35,488 bases of DNA from Verrucomicrobiia bacterium (GCA_030430455.1 JAUIJB010000040.1:1-35488), one strand, 5' to 3'; positions 15,404 through 23,732 are shown, numbered from the stretch's first letter. A program made the numbers and translations. Notes: generated by a model not told the origin, from the letters alone.

Positions 15404-16087
15404 TCAGGGGGACAGCCGCTCAATCCGCCATCCTTCACCGCCTCCGTCGCTCCCGTCGCTCCCGTCGCTCCCGTCGCTCCCGTCGCTCCCGCGGGTGTAG
15501 AGGAAGCGGTCGTGGAGGCGCGCTGGGCCGCCCTGCCAGAACTCGATCGACTCCGGCACCACCCGGTAGCCGCCCCAGAACGAGGGCAGCGGGACCTCGC
15601 CGTCGGAGAATTTGCGGCGGATCTCGGCGAGCTTTTGCTTCAGCAGCTGGCGCGACGAGATCACCGAGCTCTGTTCCGAGACCCAGGCGCCCAGCTGGGA
15701 CTCGCGCGGCCGGCTGGCGAAATACTTCAGCGACTCGCCGGCGGTGATCTTCTCGGCGCGGCCCTGGATGATCACCTGGCGCTCGAGGGTGAGCCACGGG
15801 AACAGCAGGCAGACCGCGGGGTTGGCGGCGATGTGGGCGGCCTTGCGGCTCGCGTAGTTGGTGAAGAAGACGAAGCCCTCGGCGCCGAAATACTTCAGCA
15901 GCACGGTGCGCTGCAGCGGGCGGCCGTCGGTATCGACCGTGGCCAGGCTCATCGCGTTCGGCTCGTGGACCCCGTGCTCGCGGGCCTGGTCGAACCAGCG
16001 GGCGAACTGCTGCAGCGGGTCGCCGGCAAGCTCGTCGCGGTGCAGTCCGCGGTCGGCGTAGTCGCGCCGGAGGTCGGAGAGGTCCAT
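15404..16087 (-). CDS. pdxH: Pyridoxamine/pyridoxine 5'-phosphate oxidase
   Basis: A 227-residue FMN enzyme that makes pyridoxal 5'-phosphate from pyridoxamine or pyridoxine phosphate. The family pattern is complete: [64 protein letters not shown], then [20 protein letters not shown] and [10 protein letters not shown] near the end. Just after RFLYTR comes an unusual (Gly-Ser-Asp)n stretch before the terminal GWRIERLSP; in well-known relatives this loop is only a few residues long. The stretch is encoded by five perfect 9-bp repeats. The start at 16087, followed by [15 protein letters not shown], fits the family better than 16123. It is divergent from gbsR. Confidence 0.95.
   Translation of the reverse strand: MDLSDLRRDYADRGLHRDELAGDPLQQFARWFDQAREHGVHEPNAMSLATVDTDGRPLQRTVLLKYFGAEGFVFFTNYASRKAAHIAANPAVCLLFPWLTLERQVIIQGRAEKITAGESLKYFASRPRESQLGAWVSEQSSVISSRQLLKQKLAEIRRKFSDGEVPLPSFWGGYRVVPESIEFWQGGPARLHDRFLYTRGSDGSDGSDGSDGSDGGGEGWRIERLSP
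15445..15489 (-). repeat. Five perfect 9-bp tandem repeats inside pdxH
   Basis: CGTCGCTCC on the plus strand repeats exactly five times (starts at 15445, 15454, 15463, 15472 and 15481). It encodes the Gly-Ser-Asp repeat of PdxH. The period is a multiple of three, so copy-number changes keep the frame. Confidence 0.95.
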
Positions 16088-16158
16088 GGCGAAAAGAGGG
16101 CGACCGCTGGTTGCGGAACTCAAGCCAGAATCGAGGGTCCGCTCTTAACGGGGACGCC

Positions 16159-16187
16159 AAATTTCACTTGCGAATCGCGAAATTTCA
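16159..16187 (+). promoter_or_regulatory. Candidate operator: two AAATTTCA direct repeats
   Basis: AAATTTCA occurs at 16159-16166 and 16180-16187, a 21-bp spacing (two helical turns). The inverted form TGAAAT follows at about 16196-16201. The sites flank and overlap the gbsR promoter, so autoregulation by the GbsR-type protein, and possibly control of divergent pdxH, is plausible. The AT-rich patch stands out in GC-rich DNA. Confidence 0.4.
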
Positions 16188-16196
16188 GAAATAAAT
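16168..16196 (+). promoter_or_regulatory. gbsR-type gene promoter, probably leaderless
   Basis: TTGCGA (16168-16173), exactly 17 bases, ATAAAT (16191-16196). The ATG is 7 bases after the -10 box, so the predicted transcript starts at or within a base of the start codon, in agreement with the lack of a Shine-Dalgarno sequence. Confidence 0.55.
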
Positions 16197-16203
16197 GAAA
16201 TAG

Positions 16204-16725
16204 ATGAATGACGAGCAGCAAGTCCTGGAAGAGTCGCGCGAGCGCTTCATTGCGCAGTGGGGGGCCTTGGGGACGCAGTGGGGGATCAACCGGACGATGG
16301 CGCAGATCCATGCCCTGCTGATGACGGCGGTGGATCCGCTGAGCACCGACGAGGTGATGGAGGCGCTGCAGATCAGCCGCGGCAACGCCCACACCAACCT
16401 CAAGGAGCTGGTCGCCTGGGGCCTGCTGCGGATCGTGGTCCGCAAGGGGGAGCGGCGGGAGTATTTCGAGGCCGAGAAGGACGTCTGGAAGATCTTCCGG
16501 ATCGTCGCCCGCGAGCGCAAGCGGCGCGAGATCGAGCCGGCGCTGGATGTGCTCCACCAGTGCGCGGCGGAGAGCGAGGGGATGAAGTCGGCGCCGGGGC
16601 GCGAGTACCACCGGCAGATCCGCGAGCTCGAGGAGTTCGTCCACTTCGCCTCGCAGGTCGCCGACAAGATCGGCCTGCTGCAGCACGGCACGGCGGTGAA
16701 ACTGGCAGCCAAACTGGTCGGATGA
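16204..16725 (+). CDS. GbsR/MarR family transcriptional regulator
   Basis: A 173-residue winged-helix regulator of the GbsR group (COG1510). The sequence WGINRTMAQIHALLMTAVDPLSTDEVMEAL followed by ISRGNAHTNLKELVAWGLL (about residues 22-78) is the typical helix-turn-helix region; KGERREYFEAEKDVWKIFR and a C-terminal helical part complete it. In Bacillus, GbsR and OpcR control choline-to-betaine synthesis and uptake genes. Here the neighbour is a TIGR01777 epimerase gene, and the betaine operon lies 13 kb away, so a link to osmoregulation is only a suggestion. Its stop overlaps the start of the epimerase gene (GATGAG). Confidence 0.88.
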   Translation: MNDEQQVLEESRERFIAQWGALGTQWGINRTMAQIHALLMTAVDPLSTDEVMEALQISRGNAHTNLKELVAWGLLRIVVRKGERREYFEAEKDVWKIFRIVARERKRREIEPALDVLHQCAAESEGMKSAPGREYHRQIRELEEFVHFASQVADKIGLLQHGTAVKLAAKLVG

Positions 16726-17732
16726 GCGGGCCGGTCGTCATCTTCGGGGCCAATGGCTTCATCGGCCGCTACCTGTGCCGCCACTACGCCCGCCGCGGCC
16801 GCGAGGTGGTGGCGGTGGGGCGGCGCCGCGAGGGCTGGTCGGGCGACGGCATGTTCCTCGAGTGGGACGGCCGCTCGCAGGGGCCATGGGCGCTCGCGCT
16901 CGAGGGCGCCGAGCTGGTGGTCAACCTGGCCGGGCGCAGCGTCAACTGCCGCTACGACCGGGCCAACCGCGCGGCGATCCGCGATTCGCGGGTCGAGTCG
17001 ACCCGGGCCATCGGCGAGGCGATCGCCGCCTGCCGGGTGCCACCGCGGCTGTGGGTCAACTCGAGCACGGCAACCTGGTACCGCGACGCCCGGGACCGGC
17101 CGCAGGACGAGTGGAGCGGCGAGCCGGGCGAGGGCTTCTCGGTCGGGGTTGCGCGGGCCTGGGAGGAGGCCTTCTTCGCCGCCGCGATCCCCGGCGCGAC
17201 CCGCAAAATCGCGCTGCGCACCGGCATGGTGCTGGCGAACGAGCCGGGAACGGTGTTCGACGTGGTCGCCGGGCTGGTGTCGCAGGGCCTCGGCGGGCGG
17301 ATGGGCGACGGCGGCCAGCGGGTCAGCTGGCTCCACCTCGACGACCTCATCGGAATCCTCGGCTTCCTCGAGCGCGACAGCTCGATCGACGGGGTGGTCA
17401 ACGCCGTGGCCCCGGAGCACCCGCGCAACCGCGAGTGGATGCGGGCCTTCCGCGAGCAGGCCGGGATGCCGCTCGGGCTGCCGGCGCCGCGCTGGGCGCT
17501 GGAACTGGGCGCCTGGTGGATGAAGACCGAGACCGAACTGGTGCTGAAGAGCCGCTGGGTCGACTCGCGGCGACTGCGCGAGGCCGGCTTCGCCTGGCGC
17601 TGGCCGAAGCTGGCCCCGGCGCTGGCCGACCTCGACGAGCGGCGCGGGCTGGAGGGCTTCTTCCGTCCGGCCGGGCGCCGCGCCGCCGGGGCCCGCGTGT
17701 GGACCCCCGGCCGGGGCCTGCGCACGGCGTGA
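16722..17732 (+). CDS. TIGR01777 family SDR-type epimerase (DUF1731)
   Basis: A 336-residue extended short-chain dehydrogenase-like protein of the TIGR01777 (YfcH/SULA-like) group. It has an NAD(P)-binding VVIFGANGFIGRYLCRHY motif at about 5-22, LVVNLAGRSVNCRYDRANR, SSTATWYRDA, LRTGMVLA, VSWLHLDDL and a C-terminal DUF1731-like segment. The motif GRSVNCRY is typical of this family. The substrate is unknown. The start codon overlaps the GbsR-type gene stop, so the two are coupled; the regulator may control an enzyme needed in envelope or osmotic stress, which is inference. Confidence 0.9.
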   Translation: MSGPVVIFGANGFIGRYLCRHYARRGREVVAVGRRREGWSGDGMFLEWDGRSQGPWALALEGAELVVNLAGRSVNCRYDRANRAAIRDSRVESTRAIGEAIAACRVPPRLWVNSSTATWYRDARDRPQDEWSGEPGEGFSVGVARAWEEAFFAAAIPGATRKIALRTGMVLANEPGTVFDVVAGLVSQGLGGRMGDGGQRVSWLHLDDLIGILGFLERDSSIDGVVNAVAPEHPRNREWMRAFREQAGMPLGLPAPRWALELGAWWMKTETELVLKSRWVDSRRLREAGFAWRWPKLAPALADLDERRGLEGFFRPAGRRAAGARVWTPGRGLRTA

Positions 17733-17786
17733 CGAAAGAGTTGTCGGGAAATGCTTCGGGCCGGCATCGAAACTCCAAGGATTCCT

Positions 17787-17815
17787 TTGTCGAAGTGACC
17801 CGGGCCGACTAGGAT
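17787..17815 (+). promoter_or_regulatory. Promoter of the AI-2E family transporter gene
   Basis: TTGTCG (17787-17792), 17 bases, TAGGAT (17810-17815), with the ATG 12 bases downstream. This predicts a leader of about 5 bases. The -10 resembles the TAGGCT box before the secreted-protein gene at 29067. Confidence 0.5.
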
Positions 17816-17827
17816 CCCGCCGACGCA

Positions 17828-19039
17828 ATGGCTCCCCGCCCCACCACACCCGCCCGCCGACTCCGGGCCACGCAGATCATCCTGCTGCTGGCCTCGCTGG
17901 TCGTCGTGATTGCCGGGCTCAAGGCGGCGCAGGGATTCTTCGTGCCGGTGCTGCTGGCGTTCTTCATCGCCACCGTCAGTTTCCCGATCACCAACTGGCT
18001 GCGCGACCGCCGCCTGCCGCGGGCGATCGCGGTCCTGCTGACGGTGCTGGTCGACTTCGCCTTCCTGGCCGGCGTGGTCGTCCTCGGGGTGACCATCCTC
18101 GGCGACCTGCAGGAGGAGTGGGACCGGACTTACTACAACCGCACGAGGGAAATCATCGAGCAGGGCTCGCAGAAGCTGGCGATCAAGCTCGAGGGCTGGG
18201 GTGTCAAGGATGCCGGGGCCGAGCTGGGCGAGATGGTCGACCAGAACCTCGGCCAGCTGCGCGACATCAACTTCACCCAGATCTGGAACGTCGGCACGGG
18301 CGTCGTCGGTCGGGTCTTCAGCTTTTTCGGCACCTCGCTGATCGTGATCATCCTGACGGTCTTCATGCTGACCGAGGCGCGGATGTTCGGGCGCCGCTTC
18401 GACGCCATCTGCGAGGCCCGCGGGCCGAACATCCAGCGCATGATGAGCGCGCTGAAGGACACCCAGCGCTACCTCGGCATCAAGACCCTGATCAGCCTGG
18501 CGACCGGGGTGCTCGCCGGCATGCTGTGCTGGGTGGCCGGCCTCGACTTCCCGCTGCTGTGGGGGATCCTCGCCTTCGCCCTGAACTACATCCCGGTGGT
18601 CGGCTCGTTCATCGCCGGCGTGCCGCCGACCATGCTGGCGCTGATCCAGAAGGACATGGGGGTGCCCGAGGCGGTCGCGGTGGCGGGCGGCTTCTTCCTG
18701 ATCAACACCTTCCTGGGCAACTTCATCGAGCCGATGCTGATGGGTCGCCGCTTCGGCATCTCGACCCTCGTGGTGATGACCTCGGTGATCTTCTGGGGCT
18801 GGTTGTGGGGGCCGATCGGCATGCTCCTCGCGGTGCCGCTGACGATGGTGCTCAAGGTGGTGCTCGACAACAGCGAGGAGTTCCGCTGGATCGCGGTGGC
18901 CATCGGCAAGGAGACCGAGCGTCCCGCCGAGGAGCGCCGCATCATCTCCGAGGGCGCCAAGGAGAAGCCCGAGGACGAGGACGACGAGGAGGACGAGGGG
19001 CCGATCGGCAAGACCGCCGGGGCGGCGGGGAGGCCGTAG
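17828..19039 (+). CDS. AI-2E family transporter
   Basis: A 403-residue membrane protein of the AI-2E exporter family (PF01594; relatives include TqsA, YdiK and Na+/H+ antiporters). It has about eight helices: paired N-terminal helices (ILLLASLVVVIAGL, FFVPVLLAFFIATVSFPI), a soluble middle region, and the diagnostic C-terminal core WGILAFALNYIPVVGSFIAGVPP followed by NFIEPMLMGRRFGIS and LLAVPLTMVLKVVL. The tail is strongly acidic (KPEDEDDEEDEG). The substrate cannot be predicted; the family name does not prove autoinducer export. Predicted to have an almost leaderless transcript. Confidence 0.92.
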   Translation: MAPRPTTPARRLRATQIILLLASLVVVIAGLKAAQGFFVPVLLAFFIATVSFPITNWLRDRRLPRAIAVLLTVLVDFAFLAGVVVLGVTILGDLQEEWDRTYYNRTREIIEQGSQKLAIKLEGWGVKDAGAELGEMVDQNLGQLRDINFTQIWNVGTGVVGRVFSFFGTSLIVIILTVFMLTEARMFGRRFDAICEARGPNIQRMMSALKDTQRYLGIKTLISLATGVLAGMLCWVAGLDFPLLWGILAFALNYIPVVGSFIAGVPPTMLALIQKDMGVPEAVAVAGGFFLINTFLGNFIEPMLMGRRFGISTLVVMTSVIFWGWLWGPIGMLLAVPLTMVLKVVLDNSEEFRWIAVAIGKETERPAEERRIISEGAKEKPEDEDDEEDEGPIGKTAGAAGRP

Positions 19040-19382
19040 ATGGTGCTGGCGGGCGGTGGAGGTGTCGTGGGGCGTGTTGGCGGTCCGGGCCGGCTGGGAG
19101 GTGCTGGTCGGGTGGTGAGCGGCTGGGGAGTGGAGGCGGAGCACAGGGAATAGGTCCTATGGGTCCTATAGGACCTATGGCAGCACCTCTTGCGCTCCGC
19201 AGTGTCGGTCCTTGCGCTGCGAAGATGGGCGAGGCGGGAGCTCACCTTCCGGAGCCGTCCAAAAACGCAAGGGTGAGGCGCAGCCTCACGCCATATAGGT
19301 CCCATAGGTCTTATGCCCCGCGCTCCGCCGCCTCTCCCCAGCGGCTGGGTCGCCCAACCCGCGCTCGCCAGCCGCTGCGGAA
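19040..19382. other. 343-base gap between convergent genes
   Basis: This separates the AI-2E transporter (plus) from the pseudoprotease (minus). It is dominated by a long inverted-repeat element, listed separately, and has no coding signal. Any terminators for both transcripts must lie here. Confidence 0.6.
19118..19346. repeat. Inverted-repeat element, 46-bp arms (MITE- or terminator-like)
   Basis: The left arm 19118-19163 matches the reverse complement of 19301-19346 at 38 of 46 positions by eye. Inside the left end lies a 14-bp perfect palindrome, GGTCCTATAGGACC (19162-19175), with further copies of the TAGGTCCTAT motif on both sides. Near the right arm is a perfect GTGAGGC-GCA-GCCTCAC hairpin (19273-19289). 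The element sits between the ends of two convergent genes. It could be a non-autonomous mobile element or a two-way transcription terminator. No target-site duplication was identified. Confidence 0.7.
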
Positions 19383-20984
19383 TCACTCGCCGCCCATTTC
19401 CTCCGGGACCCGTGACAGGCGGGTCAGGCCGCGCTGGAGCAGCTGGGTGTCGACCTGGGTCGAGACGAGTTCATCGAGGTGCACGGTGAAGTCCTCCTTG
19501 GCGAAGCGGATCGAGTGCAGGCCGTCGTCGGGAACCGTCGCGAAGGCGTCGACCAGGTCGGCCATGTCGCGGATCGGGCGGCCGTTGACCTCCTCGACGA
19601 CGAGGTTGCGCAGCGGCTCGTAGCCGATCGTCGCCGGCGTGGCGATGACGCCGGAGAGGAACACGATGCGGTCGGCCCGGTCCTCGTACTTCTCGGGGTT
19701 CTCGAGGGCGTCGAGCAGGTCGAGCGGCGCGCGCGACTCCCACTCGTCGCCGAAGCTCCGCAACAGCGGCCGGGTCAGCTCCTGGAACACCAGCCCCCCC
19801 TTGACGAGGTAGTTCGGGGCGCTGCCGTAGGTGTACTTCGGCACCAGCTGGTCGCTCGCCTCGCGGCGTTCGAGCACGGCGTTGATCTCGTGCTTCTCGC
19901 CGTCGCGCAGGACCACCAGCGCGACCTCGTCGCCCGCCGTGCGGCTGCCGCGCACCAGGTGGCTCCAGTAGAGCCGGCCGTAGATCTCGTGCTCGTAGTA
20001 GCCGAGGCGGTCGATGTCGTGGCCGGCGACCGAGAGCAGGACGTCGCCCTTCCTCACCCCGGCCTTCTCCGCGCTGCCCTCCTTGAGGAGCGAGCTGATG
20101 TAGATGCCGCCGGCATCGTCGGGGATCTTCAGCCAGCGACGGAAATGCTGGTCGTCGGTGGGGGTCACCGCGATGCCGAGGGTGGCCACGCCGCGGTAGC
20201 CGCCGCCGACGGCCTCCTCGACGAAGCGGTTGACGATCTCGGTGGCGAGGACGTTGCAGATCTGGTCGTCCGAGTCGTAGCTGGTGACCACGCCGGCGAG
20301 CCGGCCGTCGTGCAGCGCGGGAAGCGAGAAGCTGCTCGCCGCGCTCTGCATCGACGCCTTCACCTCGTAGGTCAGGAAGTACTCGCCGGGAAGGAAGTCG
20401 GCGAGGATGTCGACCTGCTGGACGGTGCCGGTCGTCACCAGCGGGACGCCGCTGTCCTCGACCTGGATGATCTCGAGCTCGCTGCCGATGCCGACGGGGT
20501 CGCCGAGCTCGAGCGGATCGAGTCGGTCGAAGAAGCCGGCGTCGGCCTCGGGGTCCTCGAGGCCGAGCAGGGCGAGGTTGGCCTCGTAGTCGACGGCCAG
20601 CAGCCGGCCCGGGGCGAGCTTCTTGCCATCGGGCGACTCGAGCTCGATGTAGGTGTGGTCGGCGACCATCTCGGCGGTGGTCAGCACCTGGCCGGGGCCG
20701 ACGATGGCGCCGAGCGAGCGGCGGTTGCGCGGCTTGAGCTTCTCCCAGGGCTGGCTCGGGTTCCACGCCTGGCGCGTGGTGTTGACCCGGACCACCGACT
20801 CGATCGGGTCGGCGGCGGGTTCCACCACGGCGACCGCGGCGGCCGCCCCGGCATCCGCGCCGGTCGCCGCGGCCCCGGCGGGAGCCGCCGCGGCCTCGGG
20901 CTTGCAGGACAGGAGGGCACCCAGTGGCAGGGTCGCGGCGAGGGCCGGAACGAGGAGGCGCATGGAAAATCGGGTCGGGTTCAT
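19383..20984 (-). CDS. Trypsin/PDZ-fold lipoprotein lacking the catalytic triad (pseudoprotease)
   Basis: A 533-residue protein with a lipoprotein signal peptide (MRLLVPALAATLPLGALLSC, lipobox LLSC), an Ala-rich linker, a trypsin-like domain (about 60-260) and a PDZ domain starting near 285 (GGIYISSLLKEGSAEKAGVRKGDVLLSVAGHD), then a further C-terminal domain. It resembles its upstream neighbour in order and length, but the residues aligned with that protein's catalytic His, Asp and Ser are Glu105 (LTTAEMV), Asn136 (YEANLALL) and Phe219 (SSFSLPAL). It should not cut peptides. The start overlaps the protease stop in an ATGA. A regulatory or substrate-binding partner of the active protease is the simplest reading. 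Confidence 0.85.
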   Translation of the reverse strand: MNPTRFSMRLLVPALAATLPLGALLSCKPEAAAAPAGAAATGADAGAAAAVAVVEPAADPIESVVRVNTTRQAWNPSQPWEKLKPRNRRSLGAIVGPGQVLTTAEMVADHTYIELESPDGKKLAPGRLLAVDYEANLALLGLEDPEADAGFFDRLDPLELGDPVGIGSELEIIQVEDSGVPLVTTGTVQQVDILADFLPGEYFLTYEVKASMQSAASSFSLPALHDGRLAGVVTSYDSDDQICNVLATEIVNRFVEEAVGGGYRGVATLGIAVTPTDDQHFRRWLKIPDDAGGIYISSLLKEGSAEKAGVRKGDVLLSVAGHDIDRLGYYEHEIYGRLYWSHLVRGSRTAGDEVALVVLRDGEKHEINAVLERREASDQLVPKYTYGSAPNYLVKGGLVFQELTRPLLRSFGDEWESRAPLDLLDALENPEKYEDRADRIVFLSGVIATPATIGYEPLRNLVVEEVNGRPIRDMADLVDAFATVPDDGLHSIRFAKEDFTVHLDELVSTQVDTQLLQRGLTRLSRVPEEMGGE

Positions 20985-22441
20985 TCCTCGAGGTTGGAAA
21001 GCTGGTCGATGGAGTAGGTGCGCTGGACGCGCTCGTTGGCCTCGGCGATCTCGTCGCCCGGGAGGATCAGCGGGCGCCCGGCACCGAAGCACTCGATCAC
21101 GAAGAACTCGGGCATCTCCGCGGGATGGAGGAGCTCGTGGGCATGGGCGAGGCTGCGGACCTCGGTGCCGTTGATCTTGTCCACCGCGAGCCCGCGGAAT
21201 CCGCGCAGCGCGCTGTTGATCGGATCGCTCTCGATGCGGGTGAGGATGACGATGTCCTCGCGCTCGGTGAAGAGGCCCTCGGGAAGGTAGTCCTGGTAGA
21301 GCCGGCGGACGTTGATGTCTTCGAACTTCGCGGTGGCGAAGAGGTTGGTGTCGAGGGGCTGGAAGACCAGCCCGGCGAAGACGATGTAGCGCGGCTGCTT
21401 CTCATACTGGATCGCGTACATCTGGTTCTGCGGCAGTGTCTTCAGGGTCACCTCCCGGTCGTGCCAGGTGCCGTCGGAGAGGTAGCGGAGCTCGACGGTG
21501 TCGCCCTTGAACTTGCGCTCGACGATCTCGTTGAGGTCGATGCGGGCCCCGTCGATCACGATCTGGCCGGCGCTGTCGACCGGGTTGCCGTCGATGCCGA
21601 AGAGGATGTCGCCGGGCTCGAGGACGCCGTCGCAGGTGCCCTCGGGGACCACGCCGGTGACCAGCACGCCGCGGTCGTTGTCGGGCAGCTGGAGCGCCTC
21701 CCGCATCGCCGGGTTGTAGAGCGGGAAGGTCGAGATGGAGAGGTCGGCGTAGTGGTCGTAGCGGCCGTCCTCGATGTCCTTGAGGAAGCGCTGCACGACG
21801 GGGATCGGGATGATGTAGCCGGTGTCGTCGGCCGAGCGGAGTCCCTGGAAGGCGACGCCGATCACCTTGTTGTCCTGCAGCACCGGGCCGCCGGAGTTGC
21901 CCGGGTTGATGGCGGCGTCGATCTGGACGACGAGGTGCTGGTCGGCGCGCGAGTGGGAGTAGGTCGAATAGTCGATGCGCGAGACCACCCCGCGGGTGAC
22001 CGAGAGGCGCTCGCCGCCGACCGGGTAGCCGATCACGCGGACCTGGCTCTCGAGCTCCGGGACGCCGTCGAACTCGAAGGTCGGGAAGTCCTCGAAGTCG
22101 GAGAAGTCCTCGACCGAGAGAAGGGCGAGGTCGCAGTCGTGGGCGATGAACTCGACCTTGGCGGGATATTTCTTCGAGCTGCCGTGGATGGTGATCAGCA
22201 GGCGCCGCGCGTTGGAGACGACGTGGGCGTTGGTGAGGAAGCGGTTCTCGCCGATGAGGAAGCCGCTGCCGATGCCGCCGCCGAAGCGGCCGCTGTTCCA
22301 GGGCGTCGAGTAGTCGGGGACCTGCACGGCGGCCTCGATGCGGACCACCGAGCGGTAGACGTCGGAGGGCGCGCCGATCGGCGCGGTCTGCGCGGCGAGC
22401 GGCAGGAGGGAGGCAAGCAGGAAGAGGACGATGCGGGGCAT
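20981..22441 (-). CDS. S1C (Deg-type) trypsin-like serine protease with PDZ domains
   Basis: A 486-residue secreted protease with a signal peptide (MPRIVLFLLASLLPLAAQTA). The triad is complete: His73 in LTNAHVV, Asp104 in HDCDLALL and Ser183 in PGNSGGPVL. A PDZ domain follows (RGVLVTGVVPEGTCDGVLEPGDILFGIDG, about 258-286), then a C-terminal domain with DYLPEGLFTEREDIVILTRI and INGTEVRSLAHAHELL, an arrangement like the plant DEG9/DEG2-type proteins rather than DegP. It probably acts in the periplasm on damaged proteins. It lies 33 bases after ychF and its stop overlaps the next gene's start. Confidence 0.93.
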   Translation of the reverse strand: MPRIVLFLLASLLPLAAQTAPIGAPSDVYRSVVRIEAAVQVPDYSTPWNSGRFGGGIGSGFLIGENRFLTNAHVVSNARRLLITIHGSSKKYPAKVEFIAHDCDLALLSVEDFSDFEDFPTFEFDGVPELESQVRVIGYPVGGERLSVTRGVVSRIDYSTYSHSRADQHLVVQIDAAINPGNSGGPVLQDNKVIGVAFQGLRSADDTGYIIPIPVVQRFLKDIEDGRYDHYADLSISTFPLYNPAMREALQLPDNDRGVLVTGVVPEGTCDGVLEPGDILFGIDGNPVDSAGQIVIDGARIDLNEIVERKFKGDTVELRYLSDGTWHDREVTLKTLPQNQMYAIQYEKQPRYIVFAGLVFQPLDTNLFATAKFEDINVRRLYQDYLPEGLFTEREDIVILTRIESDPINSALRGFRGLAVDKINGTEVRSLAHAHELLHPAEMPEFFVIECFGAGRPLILPGDEIAEANERVQRTYSIDQLSNLEE

Positions 22442-22474
22442 GGCGGCTGGGGATGGCCGGGTGGCCGGCGGATT

Positions 22475-23590
22475 TCAGACGTTGAAGCGGAACTCGACGA
22501 CGTCTCCGTCTCGGACAACGTATTCTTTTCCCTCGATGCGGAGTTTTCCCGCCTCGCGGGCGGCCGCCTTGGAGCCGGCGGCGACGAGGTCGTCGTAATG
22601 GACGACCTCGGCGGCGATGAAGCCGCGCTCGAAGTCGGTGTGGATGACGCCGGCGGCGGCGGGTGCCTTGTCGCCCGCGGTGATCGTCCACGCCCGGGTT
22701 TCCTGCACGCCGGTGGTCAGGTAGGTGCGCAGGCCGAGCAGGTGGTAGACCGCGCGGATGAGGGTGGAGACGCCGGAGTCCTCGACCCCCATGTCGGCGA
22801 GGAACTCGGCGGCCTCGGCGGGCTCGAGCTCGATCAGCTCCTCCTCGATGTTGGCGGAAATGGCCACCGCCTCGGCATTGTGCGACTCGGCGGCGTAGGC
22901 CTGGACCCTGGCGACCAGCGGGTGGGACGCGGGGTCCTTCTGGGCCCCGGCCAGCTCGCCCTCGTTGACGTTGCAGGCGAAGATGGTGGGCTTGGAGGAG
23001 AGCAGGAAGAAGTCGCGCATCAGCAGCTGCTCCTTGTCGTCGAGCTCGAGCGTGATGGCCGGCTTGCCGTCGTTGAGGTGGGGCAGGAGCTTGGCGATCA
23101 GCTCGACCTCGGCCCTGGCCTCCTTGTCGCCGCCCTTGGCCTTCTTCTCGCGCGACTGGCGCCGCTTGTCGAGGGAGGCGATGTCGGCGAGGATCAGCTC
23201 GGCGTTGATGATCTCGATGTCGCGGACGGGATCGACCGAGCCGAGCTCGTGGATGATGTCGTCGTTCTCGAAGCAGCGCACGACCTGGACGATGGCGTCG
23301 GTCTCGCGGATGTTGGCGAGGAACTTGTTGCCCAGCCCGGCGCCCTCCGAGGCGCCCTCGACGAGGCCGGCGATGTCGACGAACTCGATCGCGGTCGGCA
23401 CCAGCTTCTTCGAGCCGGAAAGCTTCGACAGCGGCTCGAGCCGCTCGTCGGGCACGGTGACCACGCCGATGTTCGGGTCGATGGTGCAGAAGGGATAGTT
23501 GGCGGCCTCCGCGTTGCGGGTCCGCGTGACGGCATTGAAGAGGGTGGACTTGCCGACATTGGGCATTCCGACGATTCCGGCCTTGAGCAT
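22475..23590 (-). CDS. ychF: Redox-regulated ATPase/GTPase YchF (OLA1 family)
   Basis: A 371-residue universally conserved Obg-family P-loop protein that binds ribosomes and acts in translation quality and stress. G1 is GMPNVGKST (8-16), then PFCTIDPN (switch I), DIAGLVEGASEGAGLGNKFL (G3), and a G4 of FACNVNEGEL: the NxxE form explains the family's preference for ATP over GTP. The terminal TGS-like domain contains FERGFIAAEVV and ends GDVVEFRFNV. The start at 23590, followed by LKAGIVGMPN, is the family start; the longer open frame upstream is not coding. Direct repeats GCGGTCTTGC lie about 50 bases upstream. Confidence 0.97.
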   Translation of the reverse strand: MLKAGIVGMPNVGKSTLFNAVTRTRNAEAANYPFCTIDPNIGVVTVPDERLEPLSKLSGSKKLVPTAIEFVDIAGLVEGASEGAGLGNKFLANIRETDAIVQVVRCFENDDIIHELGSVDPVRDIEIINAELILADIASLDKRRQSREKKAKGGDKEARAEVELIAKLLPHLNDGKPAITLELDDKEQLLMRDFFLLSSKPTIFACNVNEGELAGAQKDPASHPLVARVQAYAAESHNAEAVAISANIEEELIELEPAEAAEFLADMGVEDSGVSTLIRAVYHLLGLRTYLTTGVQETRAWTITAGDKAPAAAGVIHTDFERGFIAAEVVHYDDLVAAGSKAAAREAGKLRIEGKEYVVRDGDVVEFRFNV

Positions 23591-23691
23591 GGCGCGGGAT
23601 GGATAGGTCCGCCGGGGGGTGCGGCGCGAGAAAATTCCCGGCGGTCTTGCCGCGGTCTTGCGGAGGGAAAGGAAAACCACCAGCCGTCCGC

Positions 23692-23732
23692 GGAAGGAAC
23701 GGGCCCCGGAGAAGGAGCTTGCCCGACCTTCC
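23692..23732 (-). terminator. Candidate stem-loop after the small lipoprotein gene
   Basis: GGAAGG-T-CGGGC (right side, next to the lipoprotein stop) can pair with GCCCG-TT-CCTTCC, giving an 11-bp interrupted stem. No T-run follows directly, so terminator function is uncertain. Confidence 0.35.
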
